From positions 372,001 to 436,000 of the forward strand of contig QNQO01000506.1 of assembly GCA_003290165.1 (NCBI GenBank): 64,000 nt of DNA. The letters are read 5' to 3'. The translations under genes were made by a program, and so were the position numbers. Of the stretch, positions 20,300-33,019 are shown piece by piece. This stretch comes from Berberis thunbergii (Eukaryota > Streptophyta > Magnoliopsida > Ranunculales > Berberidaceae). The notes under the pieces are model-generated. The model saw only the letters and a list, made by a program, of their open reading frames with translations. It ran no database searches and was not told where the DNA came from. The stretch's first letter is position 1; each line of letters begins with the position of its first letter.

Positions 20300-22463
20300 T
20301 TAGGCACTCGTCAGAGAAGCTGAAACCTGAAATGAAAATTGTGGTGGATAGGGATCCCGTAAAAACTTCGTTCGAAAAATGGGCCAGACCGGGTCATTTC
20401 TCAAGAAAAATAGCTAAGGGCCCAGATACTACCACTTGGATGTGGAATCTACATGTCGATGCTCACAATTTAGATAGCCATACGAGTGATTTAGAGATCT
20501 CTCGAAAAATAGTTAGTGCCCATTTTTGTCAACTCCCCATCATATTTCTTTGGCTAAGTGGCATGTATTTCCATGGTGCCCGTTTTTCCAATTATGAATC
20601 ATGGCGAAGCGATCCCATTCACATAGGATCCTGTGTCTAGGTGGTTTGGCCAATAGTCGGTTAAGAAATATTGAATGGTGATGTAGGTTGGGGTTTATGA
20701 GGAATACAAATAACCTCTGGTTTTTTCAGATTTGGCGAACGTTTGGAATAACTAGTGAATTACAACTCTATTGTACTGCAATTGGTACATTGGTTTTTGC
20801 AGCGTTAATACTTTTTGCCGGTTGGTTCCATTATCACAAAGCTGCTCCAAAATTGGCTTGGTTCCAAGATGTAGAATCTATGTTGAATCACCACTTAGTT
20901 GGGAGGACTTGGGTCTATTTCTTGGGCAGGGCACCAAGTACGTGTATCTTTACCAATTAACGAATTTCTAGACGCTAGAGTAGATCCTAAAGAGATCTCA
21001 CTTCCTCATGAATTCATCTTCAATCAAGATCTTTTGGCTCAACTTTATCCTAGTTTTGCTGAGGGAGCAACTCCATTTTTCACCTTGAATTGGTCAAAGT
21101 ACGCGGAATTTCTTACTTATCGTGGAGGATTAGATCCAGTAACAGGGACTCTATGGCTGACTGATATTGCACACCATCATTTAGCTATTGCAATTATTTT
21201 CTGGATGTCGGCCACATGTATAAGACCAATTGGGGCATTGGTCATGGTCTCAAAGATATTTTAGAGGCTCATAAAGGTCCATTTACTAGCCAAGGTCATA
21301 AAGACCTCTATGAGATCCTAACAACGTCATGGCATGGTCAATTATCTCTTAACCTAGCTATGTTAGGCTCTTTAACTATTGTTGTAGCTTATCATATGTT
21401 ATTCCTTGCCCCTTAACCATATCTAGCTACCGACTATGGTACACAACTTTCATTGTTCACACATCACATGTGGATCAGTGAATTTCTCATAGTTAGTGCT
21501 ACTGCGCATGGAACCATTTTTATGGTAAGAGACTATGATCCAGTTACTCGATAAAATGATCTATTAGATCGTGTCCTTAGGCACCGCGATGTAGTCATAT
21601 CACATCTCAACTAGGCATGTATATTTCTAGGTTTTCACAGCTTTAGTTAGTATATTCATAATGATACCATGAGTGCTCTAGGGCATCCCCAAGATATGTT
21701 TTCAGATATCGCTATACAATTACAACCTGTCTTTGCTCAATGGATAAAAAACACCCACGCTTTAGCACCTGGCACAACAAACCCTGGTGCAACAACATGT
21801 ACCAAATAGACTTGTGGGAGGGGGTTTATTAGCAATAGGCGGCAAGGTTGCTTTGTTACCTATTTTATTAGGAATTGCATATTTTTTGGTATATCACATT
21901 CATGCATTTACTATCCATGTGACGATATTGATACTATTGAAAGATGTTCTATTCGTCCGCAGTTCCGTTTGATACCCGATAAAATTTTGGCTTTCGTTTC
22001 CCTTGTGACGGGCCAGGAAGAGGGGGGACATGCCAAGTATCCGCCTGGGATCATGTCTTCTTAGGTCTATTCTGGATGGACAATGCAATTTCGGTAAGAA
22101 TATTCCATGTTTTTTGGAAAATGCAATCCGATGTTTGGGTAGTATAAATGATGAAAGGGTGGTAACTCATATCACAGGAGGATACTTTGCATAGAGTTCC
22201 ATTACTATTACTGGATGGCTCCGTGATTTTTTATGGGCACAGGCATCCCAGGTAATTCAGTCTTATGATGCATATGGGTTTTTTTTTTTTTTTCTTTCCC
22301 GGGTCATCATTTTGTGTGGGTTTTCAGTTTAATGTTTATTTTCAGCAGCCGTGGTTATTGGCAAGAACTTATTGAATCTATTGTTTGGGCTCATAAAAAT
22401 TAAAGGTTGATCCTGCTACTCAGCCTAGAGCCTTGAGCATTGTACACGGATGTGCTATAGGAG
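20300..22463 (+). pseudogene. psaA: Nuclear copy of plastid psaA, degenerate and 3'-truncated
   Basis: Photosystem I core protein A is normally encoded in the plastid. Here its sequence runs collinearly from near the start ([20 protein letters not shown] at about 20335) through [34 protein letters not shown] and [17 protein letters not shown]. It continues through [35 protein letters not shown] and HVTILILL to RALSIVHG near 22440. Frameshifts and stops break it into at least eight pieces. The last codons are missing where MULE sequence begins at 22464. psaB, its plastid neighbour, is absent. The many substitutions point to an old transfer. Confidence 0.92.
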
Positions 22464-22586
22464 CAGGTATAATCCTAGTTGGGCGCCACTAATTATCTAA
22501 ATTCAGTCTAACCCTTGTTTTAGCGCTTGACCATTAAGTCAACTTGATTGATTAGCAGGAAACATTAGTTTTCTTGAAATACCTCA
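22464..22586 (+). repeat. Left terminal inverted repeat of the MULE
   Basis: Pairs with 25068-25195. The best matching blocks are CACTAATTATCTAAATTCA and AACATTAGTTTTCTTGAAAT. The middle (GGGCCGAAATGG on the right copy) has diverged. Confidence 0.8.
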
Positions 22587-22924
22587 TTTACCCCTCTCAA
22601 ACCCTAATTGCACAAAATCTTTTCAGTTGTGATAACAAGATTTGGGAGAGAGGGAGAAAGATTGATTGCATTCACTGTAACGCTCGAGGGGAAGGGGAGG
22701 AGATCACTCAAGAGTAGAGGGGGAGAGATCGCTCAAGGGGAGGGGAAGGGAGATTGCTTGAGGTGAGGAGAGGGAAATGTCTTTGCAAAGAGGGACAGGG
22801 AAAGAAGGGCAGAAAGGGAGAATGGACGACAACAGGAAGAAGATTCCAAGTTGAAAACCACTCACTGCTTCCATCCATCTTGAGCAAGTAAGCTCCTCAC
22901 TGCCATTGAGTTGAATCTCCTTTG

Positions 22925-23130
22925 TTTGATTTCACTGAAAATTGTTTGAATTTGTTGAATTTGAGTAAGTTTGTATGTGATATACACTCTAAATTTATGT
23001 AAATTTGTTGAGTTTGTATAAATTTGTATTTGATAGAATTGATATACATTGTAAATTTGTTGAATTGTGTAAATTTGTTAAATTTTTTGAATTTGTGTAA
23101 ATTTGTATGTGACATACACTGACGTGTGTA
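22925..23130. repeat. AATTTGT-based degenerate repeats
   Basis: Irregular repeats of TAAATTTGT and GAATTTG with TGTATGTGATATACACT spacers, in the MULE 5' region before the transposase. Confidence 0.6.
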
Positions 23131-23196
23131 TGTGATGTGTGTGTGTGATATTTCAAGTATGTTAGTATGTGTATGACTTTATGTGACAAGATGACT

Positions 23197-25091
23197 TGTG
23201 TAGTTCATCATGGCGGCCAATGGGCGAGTGATAATCCTACTTATATGAATGGTGCCATTACAAGTTTGAAAGATATTGATGGGGATGAGTGGTGTTTGAA
23301 GGATCTAAAATATGATATTGAGAAGCATTATGGAATTAAAGAAGCTACCATTACATGGATTTTTGTTGATCAAAGTTTCAAAGTGACGAAAACTGACGCA
23401 TACTTGTTGTATTTATGGGACAACATTAAAACAACAAGGTTTAGTAACAAAACCTTATTTTACGTGTATATACAAAACCCAAATTTGGTAACCCCCAAGC
23501 CGAAGTGAAAGCCTAAGCCGAATCCATGTTCATCCAAACCATTGTTTGATTCTTCAAAAAGGAAGTATGGTCTTAGATCAAATTCAATTTGGAAGAATTC
23601 TAAACCAATTGTAGGAGCTGGAGCAGACTTTGGTAACCCTCTTATTCTTTCACTTGAGGAGGTGCATCAGGATGAAGACATTGAGGCTGACGTTGATGAT
23701 GTAGTTGGTGACTTTGAGGACATTGGTGATGCAGGTGGTGACTTTGGGGATGCTGGTGTTGACTTTGGTGTCTTTGGTGAGTTTGGTGAACCACCAGTGG
23801 CTGAACCATTAGTGAGTGGACCAAGACCTATTCTACTAAGGGACTTTGCTTCATCCACTGATGGTCATGATGAAGATCAAGAAGTACCACCACCATTGTC
23901 ATTGATTGACTTTGAAGGTATACTTGTAAATATTAACCAACTAGATCCTAAGAATCACTATGATAGTGATCATGTTTGTAGGAGATCAGATGTGGGTGTT
24001 GGGGAGGATGGTGAAGGAGAAGTTCATGAAGATAATGAGGATAAGGACTATGAGGTGGGTGATGAAAACCCAGAGTGTTCTAAAGATGAGGATAACCTAG
24101 AAGAAGAAGAAGCAGATGAATTCAATTCATTTGCAAGGAGAACCTCATGCATGAGTAAAAAAAGGGTATGACTACCCCTATTTCAGAGATACATGAGAAG
24201 ATGCAATGGGATACCATGAAGCATTGTAGGCAGTGGATGAGAAAATATGCAATAATGAACATGTATGAGTACAGGTAGGCCAAAAATGATAATTTGAAGA
24301 TTAATTTTAGGTGCAAAGATCCTACTTGCAGTTGGAAGGTTTATGTGAGAGACTACCTAGGGAACCAAGAGTCATATTGAGGTCATTTCAGGCCACACAA
24401 TTGCAAGGGTGATAAAGGGGAAAAATGTATGGTTAAATCTCTTTGTGTTGCTGAAGTGGTCTAACCCATTGTGAGAAATAACAAAACTTTCAAGCCTGGT
24501 GACATCATCTAGTACCTTTGGGATGAGCATGGTTTGAAGATAAGTTGTAAGACTGCTCACAATTCCAAGTTGATATGCAATGAAAGAATCTATGGAGGTT
24601 ACAATGACAGTTTCACCAAGGTCCCTGAACTTTGTAGACAGATCTTGAAGGACAACCCAGGGAGTATTGCTGAATGATTGAAGGATCCTATTGATGACAA
24701 CTTTGTGAGGTTATATGTAGCTTTTAAAGCAAGCTTGGAAGGTTTTGTGAAGGGTTGTAGACCTATAGTAGATCTAGATGGTTGTTTTCTCAAAGGAGAA
24801 TATGGTGGAGTGATGTTGCCTGCCATTTCATTGGATGCAAATAATGGGTTATTTCCTATTGCCTTCTACATTTGTAGGGGTGAAAACTATGACAGTTGAA
24901 ACACATTTCTGACAATTATAAGCTCATATCTCATAAAACACCCAAGCAAACTTACCTTCACTTTAGACAAGCATAAGGGTTTGGTTAAGGTTGTGTATGA
25001 AGTCTTTCGGGGTAGTCATCACAGGTATTGTTTCAGACACATGTACCAAAATTTCAAGAAGATCCATATTGAGGTATTTCAAGAAAACTAA
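23197..25091 (+). pseudogene. MULE transposase, broken and C-terminally truncated
   Basis: The first piece (to 23508) carries VVHHGGQWASDNPTYMNG and a following region like the PB1-like N-terminal domain of plant MULE proteins. A stop follows. An acidic linker (23542-24171) follows, then a zinc-binding-like CKDPTCSWKVYVRDYLG near 24313. The catalytic-domain start is near 24740 (GFVKGCRPIVDLDGCFLKGE, MLPAISLDANNGLFPIAFY), with the first DDE aspartate plausibly in VDLDG. Then come LIKHPSKLTFTLDKHKGLVK and HHRYCFRHMYQNFKK. At least five in-frame stops interrupt it. The C-terminal part with the SWIM finger is absent, the sequence passing straight into the right inverted repeat. Confidence 0.8.
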
Positions 25092-25195
25092 TGTTTTCTG
25101 CTGGTAAATTCAGTTGACTTATCGGTCAAGGGCCGAAATGGGGGCGGGTTAGATTGAATTTAGATAATTAGTGGCACCCACTAGGATTACACCTG
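25068..25195 (-). repeat. Right terminal inverted repeat of the MULE
   Basis: Reverse complement of the left repeat, with the order of conserved blocks preserved. It slightly overlaps the remnant of the transposase frame. Confidence 0.8.
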
Positions 25196-26675
25196 AATTA
25201 ATGAGGGCTAAAAGGTAAATAACCCTTTTACTCCCTACCGCGGCCATTTTCTTTCACGTTACTCTTTGATTCTTATTTTTTCGAGCAAGCCCACCCAAAC
25301 ACTTTTAAAAAGACTAGCTATTCACACCCCACATCACCTGTCCTCTTCCTTCTCGTCTAGGGTTGTATACAAGTGAAACCGACATGGGATACAAAAGATA
25401 TCCAAAATTGAGGATACGGCTACGAGTAGGATATAATATTAAGATAATAATTATTTTTATAATAAAATATGGTAATATAATCATTAATTAATGAATCATA
25501 TTCATAAACAATAAACATTAATGCATAACCACCAAATTCATATGACTATAATTTCACCAATTTGTTAAACACCAAAAAATATCACACCTCATAGATATAT
25601 ATGCATCCTCAACATGCACATCCCACAAAAAAGTTCACATCTCATCCTAATATTGAAATTACAAAAAAAAAAAAAAAATAGTAAAAAGAAATTTGTTTCA
25701 TCATATCGGGGTCGTATCCTAGCCATTGACCATGACTCTTGATTATATTTGGGGTGTATCTAAGGTGTTTCCGTGGCCTATCGGTATTGACTGTGTATTT
25801 TTTGGTGTATCGGTGTTTTCTAGGGTTTAACAAAAAAAAAATAAAAAATTGATCAAACCGCTTGAACCAAACAAAATCGACCAACTTGGTTTGGTTTTGT
25901 TTCGATTTCAGTTTTCGATTTTTACGTTGAAAATCTCAAGGAACCTAACTGAAACATATGTTCATTTATTTTTGAATTTCTGTCAAACTAGTTGGTTTGG
26001 TTCTGTTTGCGATTCCGGTTGAAACTGAGTCATGAACAACCCTAGTGCTTGTAGTTCTCATGTAAGGAAACCTGTTACTCGCACCCCATCTCTGTTATTC
26101 CTCCATCCCATTCTGAGTCATGCGATCTACATCTCCAAAACAATAAAAACCAAAGAAAATGAGTTGAATCTTTGAATATCAAAAGTTAAATAGCACAAAC
26201 CTTCATTTTGAATTCTTCGTCTCTTTGTAATCTCTCATCCTTTCCCACTCCATTCTCCTCATCTTCTCCACCGCCATTAGCCCCCTTCTTCCTCATCCCC
26301 CCGCCTTCCTCTATCTCCCACTCTCTCTGTTTTGCAACCACCCAACCTCTTTTCTTCCTCTTCTCTCCTTCCCCTCTCTCACTCTCTTTTGCAACCACCC
26401 TGCCCCTTCTTCCTCCCCCCACCTTCCTCTCCATCTCTCTATGTAATTTTCACCTCCTCCTCCACCTTTTTGGCTCCTTTTACGCGCAAGTAGTACACTT
26501 CCACCCCTGTCTCAATTATCGTTTTTCCTTACTCCTTAGAAAAACGATCATGAACCTTAAGTTTTTTCCCCCTCATGTCTCATACTTCTCTCATACTTTT
26601 TCACTACTTATTCATTATCCTTTTTTCTTAAGTATACGTATCACACAAAATCACATTTAATACATACTCAATGCT
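25196..26675. other. Spacer, including a pyrimidine-rich tract; no gene supported
   Basis: AT-rich sequence with an A-run near 25662-25678 and a strongly pyrimidine-rich stretch at about 26208-26470. The tract gives low-complexity open frames on both strands (Ser/Pro/Leu-rich and Glu/Arg-rich). These have no family resemblance and are not called as genes. Confidence 0.6.
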
Positions 26676-26725
26676 TAAGCCTCTCCTTGATCAAAAGCAG
26701 TAAGCCTCTCCTTGATCAAAAGCAG
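26676..26725. repeat. 25-bp unit repeated twice in tandem
   Basis: The unit TAAGCCTCTCCTTGATCAAA plus AGCAG is present exactly at 26676-26700 and 26701-26725, ending at the left edge of the element called next. Confidence 0.9.
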
Positions 26726-27549
26726 TGACCTTTTGACACCACCATTTAGACACTTTGACACCACCACCACCACTAATTTTCTATACAACACCACCATTTT
26801 TTATATGCGTTTTCTTCTCCAGAGAGCACCTCGTTATGCCATCGCCTCACCGCCCCATCGCAGCCACCTCCGCCTCATCCCTCTGACATTGGTGGTTCAT
26901 TTGGTCATTGGTAGTTGCTTTCATTCAACCAAAACGAAGCAACTTGACATCAGAAATGAAAACGAAATTGAAATTGAAATTAAAAAAAAATTGAAATAAA
27001 AATCGAAATCAAACATATATGCAACCACACGCAGACATACCTCCAAAAATTTTGAAGCGATGACAACAGACCCCCTGCAAGAATACTTAAAAATTTGTAG
27101 ACACCATGCGAGTACACTTACAAATTTCCAAGACCTTTAGCAAGATTGGAAATAAATTTTTGGGTCTAAACAAGGGCTGCGAGATTGGATTTTTATCTCG
27201 CAACCCAAAATTTGGGAAAATCAGAGAGGAGGAAAAATGGAAGGGTGGTGGGCGACAACGAGGATAGGCAGCGAGGGAGGCGGGGCAACAATAGTTCTGT
27301 TGTTGCCGCTATGGTTGTTTTTTTTAGAAGAATACACAGGGAAGAATAGAGGATGAGAGAAAGGGTGGGTGATGGCTGGCTGTGGCAACAAGGTAAGTCA
27401 CTGTAGCAATGCTGCTACAGTTGTTCTACAAAAAATAAAATGTAGAGGTTGACAAATTATGACCAAGAAAAAAAAGTTTTAATGGTGGTGTCAAAAACGT
27501 ACATCCAAAAAATTCAATTTTTTTTAAGGTGGTGGTGTCAAAAAGTCAC
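26725..27549. mobile_element. Possible short DNA transposon with inverted termini
   Basis: The left end GTGACCTTTTGACACCACCA and the right end, on the opposite strand, GTGACTTTTTGACACCACCA are inverted repeats. A second inverted copy of TTTTGACACCACCATT lies inside the right end (about 27481-27497), and a further direct partial copy inside the left. No transposase and no clear target duplication are seen, so the class is not assigned. Confidence 0.45.
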
Positions 27550-30500
27550 CGCCTTGCTAAAAATGCCTTTATTTGACAATTACGTTTTATCACAACCACT
27601 AGATAACATTGTAACAAGCAGGAAACCATACTTAAAAGAATAAAAATTCTTAAATAATTGTAGCACCTTGTACTTAAATAACATTCTATAGTATATTTTT
27701 TTGTGTTTGTCTTCGTGAAGTTATGTGCATGTACACGTGCTATTTGCTTGGTATTGTTATGTATGATTATTTCTTGAAGGATTTTAATAGAAAATTTAAT
27801 TATGAATAGTTTCTCTATGTTTGGACTCAACTGATATTTCACTTTGTTAGCGGTAGCTTTTATGTAGAATTATTTACCTAGTTATTCCCTCCATTGAATC
27901 TCAGGATGAGATCCATTTGAGGTGTAATACCACTACTTTTTCGATGGCTTTAATAAATCTTTTAGTATAAAAGTCTAATTCAATATTTTATGATGTTGTT
28001 TAAAAAGTACAAATATACTCATATAGTAGCCCCGTGTCTGTGCATGTTTGGTGTTTTGTTTTTTATGATGTGGAGTTTTTTTGTGAATATAAGATTGTGA
28101 TAATTTGTCATCCGGAATTGTATTCTAAAAATTTTATTTCGTTACCAAATTGTATTTTTCGAAATTCACTTGATATTCTTACTTTTGGAATCTTGGGATG
28201 AGATTCCTTTCAAGGTGTTATAATGTAACGATTCCATTTTCTCGAACTACAGAAAATTATATTTACCTCCATATTTATGGTTCGACAAAGTTTATATTTT
28301 ATTGGCATCATCATAATATTATGATAATTTGTTTTAATAAAAAATTTATCGTACCTTAGTTATGCCTGGGTAAATTATTACTCTAGTGGTAGCTAGAAAT
28401 TTAATTTATTAATTAATATTATATTTTATTACTATTTAAATGTTAATTTTTATTAGTTAATTTGCTATTAGTTAAATAGCTTTATTGAAAATTGGTGCAA
28501 ATAATACGGTTGGGCTTGGACTCATTATATCGATTTGGATTTTTGGGCATTGTTTCATGGGGTTTGGTGGTGAGTATGATTTTGGTTGCACAAATAATGG
28601 AGTAAATAAAGAGATAGTTGTTCTTTGATGGTGGTGGAAGTTTTATTGTTGTGTACACGGAAAAGAGAGGAAGAATAAAAAGAACCGGTGAGTTCTTCAT
28701 TATCTTTATAATTTTGTTTATATTAATCTATGGTTTAGGGTAAATTTTTAATACATAAATAAGTTTGAAAATTTATGTTTAGATGAAGGGTTTTATTATA
28801 TTCTTCGTGAGAAGTTATTGAGTTAAAGAGAAAACACAAAACCAAGTTTTTTTAAATCTCGTAATACAAGACAGCTCTGCGCAGTCTTAGGTTTTCCAAT
28901 TGATTGAGACCTTCCAATGTCAAAATCCTTTCAAAGAAAATTTGTAAGTTCACAACACACTTATGAAAAATATAGCTTTAGTTTGGAATCCATCCAACGG
29001 TTAGATTTCCCTCGAGGCAGGGAAAACTGTCGTTGGTCAGATTATAGAAAATTCTAAGATTTTTGCAAAGTTTGTTTCGCAGTTTTTGACATATGTGTGA
29101 ATGCAATTGATGAAATTTATATTATTCCCACCTACGATTTATACTATATATGACATAAAAATTTAATAAAAACTTGGTGAGAATTTCTCACTCTTTTTGT
29201 GAGTTTTTCTTGGATCTTTTTACTTACGATTTTTGCCAAATTTTAGATCTTGTTCATGTTTGGTGCATCATAATTGTGGTTGTTTTTGTGGAATGTTATG
29301 TGAGTGTGGTTGGTGAGGGGACCAAAGTTGGGATTAGGAAAGAATGTATCTATGTGTTGATGGGTCGGGTTGAACTTTATGGACTGGGGCCGGTAAATGA
29401 GAGGTCATGGTCTTTTTCAATGTTAGAGTTTTCCATGGATTTTTTTTTGTATAAATGTTGTGTTGAAATCATTCCATACACACTGGGGTCGACTTTTAAG
29501 AATTTTTAGATTTTGCTAGTTGTGGTGTGCAAAACTAGTTCAAAATTTTCAGATGTTTGGCGTCATGTAAAAATGTTGGGGATAAGTTTGTGTTATTTAA
29601 GTAATGGTGAATCTTTTTTCCAACATGGCTTGATATACCTGGGAGACTGGGGTTTGGTCAGGGTTTGTTTTGTTGTAGAAGGTGATTGAGGTGTTGTATT
29701 GTGTTGTTTGGGTTTTGCTTTTAGTGTATTTCTTGATTGGAAAAATAAATTAATGAGTGGAGTAAGGATTAATTGAAGATGGGGAAAACTTACTGTTATT
29801 AATTACGAATCATTTGAAGGGAAATCGGATTGGTTGTAGAGTTGTAACTCAAAAACAAAGTTGAAATTCAGAGTTTTTATTTGTATACATGTGTAGTGAA
29901 TAATATGTTTAGAATTAAACCATACAAATATTTAATCAGTGGATATTATGGTGAATATATTATGTAACAAATTTATGAACCGAGTATTGAATAACATTTT
30001 ATGAAATTAGATGTATACAAGTGATAAAATTTGCAATATAAATTTTGCTAATTGTTTACCAAAGGATAAAGTTGTGGTTAGTTGCATTGAAATTTAATTG
30101 TGAGGATATGATGAGATGAATTTGGGTAATTTGATTGTTATACAAATTGACTGTAAGGAATACAATATCTTATATTGAAAGGGTTTGATCCTCGCTTGGT
30201 TATAGAAAATTTGTTTATGAAAATGCTAGTTTTCTTAAAAGAATTGGTGGATATTGTGGTGGATTTGTTTAAGATTGACAAAGTGCCACCGTATATAGTT
30301 TTTGAGATTTAGTTGATTTTTATGCTCTTTTCCACAACTCCAAAAAAAATGTGAAAAGAAAAATAGTGGATTGAGTAGAAAATGTGATTACTCATACTAG
30401 CTACATCTCTGAACAAAAAAGCTTTTGCTTCTTGGGTACATTTAGAACGTAGCCAATTCCATATCAGGTTAGAGAGTTTTGGGGCGGCAGTGTTGAAGTT

Positions 30501-31751
30501 TTTCTTTGGTGGGCAATCATCGTAAAAAAGTTCCCTGGTTAAGCGTTTTTTGTTTCCTTCAAATTGTAATAAACGTTATATTTGTTTTGTTTGAACTTTG
30601 ATATATTTATGCTTTGTTGGTTGTAAGAAAAGTTCAAATTTTCTAAAAAATCGGGGCGTCAACATAACAAGATATCCCATATCCCATTAAACAAATCTTA
30701 CCACAAATCCTACGCCTCTTTAAGCATCACAACGGGCCAAGGATCATGTACATTGTTTTGGAAAATTACATGAGTATGATCACCCGTGGCTATTCTAAAA
30801 TTCTCTTGATTTCACGCTAAAACATGGTGCCACGTCTCACAAACAAAGGAAAATAAATAAATGAAAAATCAAGTTTTCAATCGCTAAGACTCTAGGGGTA
30901 CATGGCTACTACCCCCTTAATAGCTTAAAATTAATTCGTTCAAACTTCCACAATAGAATGTGAACTTTGAGCTCGATTGTAGCAAAATGGATAACATTTG
31001 ATTTTAATTTGGCTGAAAATTATTTGTGTACATCGAGCTTGAGCTTGTACATGTTTACTTTGCTTAACCGAGTCATTTACTCAGATACTCGAGTTAATAT
31101 TACGTTTTTCCTTTTCATGTTCGACCATTTGCAATCACTTCCTTTCTCCAAAGGCCTCTTCTAATGTTGAATATAAACTTGATAAGTGTTGCCAATTGGA
31201 TTTAATATACTAGTCATCGAACGCACGCCTGCGTATGCCACATATAAATGAGAAAATAATTAGGTTAATCGAGAAAAATCATAGTGCATTTAGATGAAAT
31301 TGAATTATACACATTGTTTTGAACTTACATTTTGTGCTAATTTTAAATGCGACAGTGAAATATTTAAAAATATAAATTAAACTTAAATACAATCTTGAAT
31401 AATAAAAACATAATTTACATAAAAATATAGTAAAAAAGAATTATGTTATACATATATATTGGAATACAAACAAAATGGTAAAATTGTAAATTAATTGAGC
31501 CAATAAGCCTTCATAGCTTTAGTGGCTTTGTTAATTTTCAAAATTTAATATTCTATTGACATTGCCTTTTTACCTCATTATTACATTTTGTTAAATATTA
31601 TCCAACTTAATGACAAAGGACGTTATGGTAATATCAATGACCGTGCAGAATTCTCCACTGTTCACGAGGCACAACCTCTTATAATAGTAGAAGATTTGAT
31701 TATGTATCAATTTTGGACGTAACAATTTTTGTCTACCAACCACACGCACTA
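27550..31751. other. AT-rich spacer, no gene recognised
   Basis: About 4.2 kb with only short open frames. Two loosely similar blocks, around GGATGAGATCCATTTGAGGTG near 27903 and GGATGAGATTCCTTTCAAGG near 28195, suggest an old duplication. The stretch 28850-29100 is less AT-rich and may be old transposon DNA. I see nothing that supports a gene. Confidence 0.5.
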
Positions 31752-32566
31752 CACTACAAATCCTCATTATAGTGCCCAAAAATGCTATAAAAGGATATGA
31801 TAGTGTTATGGAAAATGCCGAGTTAGCTGATACTATACCACTCCTTTCATAGTGTTTAAAACACGTTGGAACATAGTTTTCTACGTGATTTTTAGAATGC
31901 TATTAAATTAATTACTCACGACACTTTAAAAATGCTATCATAATCAGCTTCACTGTTTTTTGCCCATTTGTTTTTAGTTATTGTATGTTGGTATTATATG
32001 CAATGTTCTACCCGCTATTAGAGGTGCAATAGTAAATAAAATCCAACCATGTATGAAAATCTCATTTCTTCATAATCATACTAGTTTAATACATGGTAGA
32101 AACATAAATCACCATAAGTACAATGCATAACAAAATAAATCTCATGGGTCCTTTATATAATAATGTTTAGCCTAACAATAACATACACAACTGAATTACT
32201 TTTCTAGTTCATCCTGGTTTGGTCCAAAACCCATCAGCTCAATTTCTTCGATCTGCAAAAACTTTCCAACGACTTCATAATGTAAGAAACTAATATTTCT
32301 TTCTAAATAATGGAGAAATGATAGTAATGCTAGAGTCATAATCACATCTTCTAAGATGAGCAAAAAGATCAAATCTTTAACCAAACAATCCAAATTTTAT
32401 TTCTTTAAATAAAATAAAAATAAACAAAGAACAATGAGCCAAAAACTAAAATTTAAAAGTTGGTTGAATGTATAAAAGCTTACCTATCCAGCAAGCCATT
32501 AATTATGGCCTAACAACTTTGTTAGCGGGCTGTGCTACTTTACTTCCAATTGTTTATTCAATAAAC

Positions 32567-32764
32567 TCATTTCAGGTGAAGGCCTCCATGAGGTATATGA
32601 TGAACAACCTCTTTAGGATCACTTGAAGACCAACGTCCTTCAACCACTATTTTCCCTAATCCACACCAATCTAGCATCTTATGTTTGATGTTAGAGGTAG
32701 ATTTCATACTCTGCCAACCAACGAAATATAGAAAAAGAAAAGGAAAACAACAAAAGATTATCAA
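32567..32764 (-). pseudogene. CACTA (En/Spm-like) protein fragment
   Basis: The segment MLDWCGLGKIVVEGRWSSSD followed by PKEVVHHIPHGG fits the conserved VAEGRW-S-DP---VHH-PLG region of plant CACTA accessory/transposase proteins. A further short frame at 32196-32393 on the same strand (ending MGFGPNQDELEK) may be a following exon. Most of the protein is missing. Confidence 0.5.
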
Positions 32765-33019
32765 TTAAAGTTTAATGCTCATATAGATGATTAAAAGTCT
32801 ATATGTATTTGCTTAAAGTAAACCAAAGCAACTTACTGTCAAAGACAAATGAACAATCAAAGATTGATCATCGAGGTGAAGAAAAAGTATAAGTTCTAAT
32901 CTGATAGAAAAAATTAACTAGAACATTCAAAAAATTAATTTTCTGACTACGCAATATCAAGAGAATCCTACTGAATATTTTCTGACTACCCTTATTTTCG
33001 CCTATTTTTGAAAAACAAA

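Larger units (their letters stand above)
22464..25195 (+). mobile_element. Decayed Mutator-like element (MULE)
   Basis: An inverted repeat of about 125 bp bounds the region: 22464-22586 and 25068-25195, both starting CAGGTRTAATCCTAG inward. The interior encodes a MULE transposase with multiple stops. Long terminal inverted repeats and this transposase type define MULEs. A 9-bp target duplication is not visible; the left edge abuts psaA sequence directly. Confidence 0.8.

Noticed and set aside
24122..24316. Minus-strand frame opposite the MULE transposase
   Set aside because: It is a shadow frame; the plus strand carries the transposase motifs.
26186..26660. Ser/Pro/Leu-rich and Glu/Arg-rich frames on opposite strands
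   Set aside because: A pyrimidine-rich low-complexity tract explains both.
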